A stretch of 7,746 nucleotides of DNA from the NCBI GenBank assembly GCA_028691155.1, contig JAQUZV010000096.1, positions 1-7,746 on the forward strand, written 5' to 3'. Every line of letters starts with the position of its first letter. Positions within the stretch are counted from its first letter, which is position 1. Positions 6,623-7,746 of the stretch are shown here, one piece after another. The translations under genes were made by a program, and so were the position numbers. Below the pieces are notes generated by a model that had not been told where the DNA came from, made no database searches, and saw only the letters and a list, made by a program, of their open reading frames with translations. Source of the stretch: Victivallales bacterium (GTDB lineage Bacteria > Verrucomicrobiota > Lentisphaeria > Victivallales > SZUA-371).

Positions 6623-6660
6623 AAAACCCCCCCGGCGGCGGGTTTCCAGCCGCCGGGGGG
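6623..6660. terminator. Strong intrinsic terminator hairpin between convergent genes
   Basis: Perfect 12-bp arms CCCCCCGGCGGC (6628-6639) and GCCGCCGGGGGG (6649-6660) enclose a 9-base loop that may add two more pairs (GG-TTT-CC). On the minus strand the stem is followed by one G and then TTTT (6626-6623), a short U-tract ending the DUF2059 unit. On the plus strand it follows the GH3 stop by 22 bases, but only TCT comes after it. It probably ends the minus-strand unit efficiently and may serve both directions. Confidence 0.8.
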
Positions 6661-6678
6661 TCTAATGGGGGGCGCCGG

Positions 6679-7188
6679 CTATTGCTGTGGTGCGGCGGCT
6701 TTTTTGGACGCCTTGGTCCGGGCGGCAAAATCGCGTTCCATCTGTTGCAATTCCGGAAGCAGCGTCTGCATTTTTCGTTGCGCCAGCCGCATGGCTTTTT
6801 CCATCAGTTGCGGACTTTTTTCCCTCATCTTTCGACCGGCCGGCGACTTCATAAACGCGATCACGGCGTTCAGTTCGTCTTCCGTGTAGACTTCACTGTA
6901 GATTTTGATGTAATCGTTTTTTATCTTATCCCAACCGAGCGTAGCCATGACTTTGCTCATAACCTGCTTTTGGAAAGCGATTATTTGCTGCTTGCGCTCC
7001 GGCGAAAGATCTGATTGTTGACTGATGACGTCGGTTTGCACTTTAATGACCTGGCTGGTGACCTGATTCAGGCGATCCGGTATTCCGGACAGTACCAGCA
7101 TTTCCTCTACCAGTTTTTCTTTATTACCGGCGAACAGTCCGGTCGACACGATCATCATGGCCAGGCACAACATGGTTTTCCACTTCAT
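6679..7188 (-). CDS. Exported DUF2059-domain protein
   Basis: This small protein (169 residues) starts with a signal peptide: MKWK, a hydrophobic core to about residue 19 and a likely cleavage after Ala20 (GLFA/GN). The mature part is rich in helix-forming, charged residues. Residues 93-133 carry the DUF2059 core (YIKIYSEVYTEDELNAVIAF, then MKSPAGRKM and the SPQLMEKAM helix), a family whose biochemical role is not established. The tail is basic and Ala-rich (ARTKASKKAAAPQQ). The start is supported by GGGAG at 7200-7196, 7 bases upstream. The ATG overlaps the stop of the preceding minus-strand gene (ATGA), so the two are co-transcribed and translationally coupled. The location is probably periplasmic; no lipobox is seen. 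Confidence 0.88.
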   Translation of the reverse strand: MKWKTMLCLAMMIVSTGLFAGNKEKLVEEMLVLSGIPDRLNQVTSQVIKVQTDVISQQSDLSPERKQQIIAFQKQVMSKVMATLGWDKIKNDYIKIYSEVYTEDELNAVIAFMKSPAGRKMREKSPQLMEKAMRLAQRKMQTLLPELQQMERDFAARTKASKKAAAPQQ

Positions 7189-7746
7189 TTCTTTTCTCCC
7201 TGAGTTAGGTTCTTTTTATCCCAATCCGCCAAACGACATTGTTTGTAGGTGATGGTTTGTTCGAATTCGGCCAACTGGTCGCTGTCGATGATCAGCAGCA
7301 CCGCGTGGTCCAGCCATTCCCGGGTCAGCTGGGGACGGCCGGTCGGCATTTTGAAATGAATGGTGACGTTTTGGGTTTCGAGGCGTTTGGTGATTCCGCC
7401 GGAGAAGTGAGCCAGAAAATACAACGGATTGGGGAGGACCAGATCGGGCAAGAGTGCTTCATGGGTTTCCGGGTTGACCAGTACATAGTTCCTGGCCATG
7501 CCGGTAAAATTCCGAAACAGTTTCAGTAAAAAATTCAGATTGGTGACCTCCTGCCGATGTTGGCGGTCGAACAGCAAATTGGCGGTTCTGGTTGTTACGG
7601 TAAGCAGGTATTCACCGTTATTCAGCTTCTGATGCCGCAGAATTTGATTGGCGTGACCGTCGGTTTGTCGGGCCCCGTCTCGCAGCGGCAGGCGTGCTGT
7701 CATGACATAGCGGCGTACCGCGAACCGTATTGGCGAAGTTAGTGTT
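7185..7746 (-). CDS. Unrecognised protein, C-terminal part (5' end beyond right edge)
   Basis: About 186 residues of the C-terminus are visible. An ATG exists at 7703, but the frame stays open to the window edge with protein-like upstream residues (SPIRFAVRRYVMTARLPLRD), so the gene probably begins outside the window. No known family was recognised. Visible features are a predicted alternation of strands and helices, a pattern such as NGEYLLTVTTRTANLLFDRQ, a YVLVNPETHEALLPDLVLPN segment, a LTREWLDHAVLLIIDSDQLA stretch and a basic end (DKKNLTQGEKK). No membrane helix is present in this part. The stop overlaps the DUF2059 start by 4 bases, implying one operon and perhaps a joint envelope role, though whether this protein is exported cannot be seen without its N-terminus. 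Confidence 0.7.
   Translation of the reverse strand, partial: TLTSPIRFAVRRYVMTARLPLRDGARQTDGHANQILRHQKLNNGEYLLTVTTRTANLLFDRQHRQEVTNLNFLLKLFRNFTGMARNYVLVNPETHEALLPDLVLPNPLYFLAHFSGGITKRLETQNVTIHFKMPTGRPQLTREWLDHAVLLIIDSDQLAEFEQTITYKQCRLADWDKKNLTQGEKK

Noticed and set aside
4170..6728. Very long open frame (about 850 codons) antisense to the GH3 gene
   Set aside because: It lies wholly opposite strong coding sequence in a GC-rich gene, its translation is a low-complexity Pro/Arg/His/Gly mix with no domain, and the sense strand encodes a complete GH3 protein.

Overview
The window is a GC-rich bacterial chromosomal segment with tightly packed genes and short intergenic gaps. The long Ser/Thr kinase with a DWG (not DFG) metal-binding motif, and the LacI-type regulator joined to a glycoside hydrolase, suggest a carbohydrate-degrading member of the PVC superphylum, most likely a Lentisphaerota/Victivallis-like or related lineage. 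That assignment is inference from gene style; no rRNA or marker gene here settles it.

Layout from left to right. (1) Positions 1-548, minus strand: the N-terminal part of an RluA-type RNA pseudouridine synthase that runs off the left edge. Its start overlaps the stop of (2), a minus-strand transmembrane Ser/Thr protein kinase (541-2865, possibly from 2943) with a C-terminal extracytoplasmic Cache-like sensor domain. (3) A 561-base divergent intergenic region (2866-3426) holding a candidate promoter for the kinase unit on the minus strand, a candidate promoter for the regulator on the plus strand, and several dyads. The best dyad is a perfect 14-bp palindrome with a central CpG, placed where a LacI-type operator would sit. 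(4) Plus strand: a LacI-family regulator (3427-4431), followed after 17 bases by (5) a cytoplasmic family-3 glycoside hydrolase (4449-6605). (6) A strong GC hairpin at 6628-6660 between the convergent gene ends. (7) Minus strand: a small exported DUF2059 protein (6679-7188), translationally coupled to (8) an unrecognised protein whose N-terminus lies beyond the right edge (7185-7746).

The LacI regulator and the GH3 enzyme form an apparent two-gene sugar-utilisation unit: the regulator probably senses a sugar and controls its own promoter, and with it the hydrolase that cleaves an imported oligosaccharide or glycoside. The kinase and pseudouridine synthase form a second, divergent unit in which an external signal sensed by the Cache domain may control cytoplasmic phosphorylation. 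No tRNA, rRNA, CRISPR array, insertion sequence or phage gene was seen. I did not find a clearly new multi-gene system. The points most worth checking are the kinase architecture, the LacI operator candidate and the dyad at the lacI-GH3 junction.
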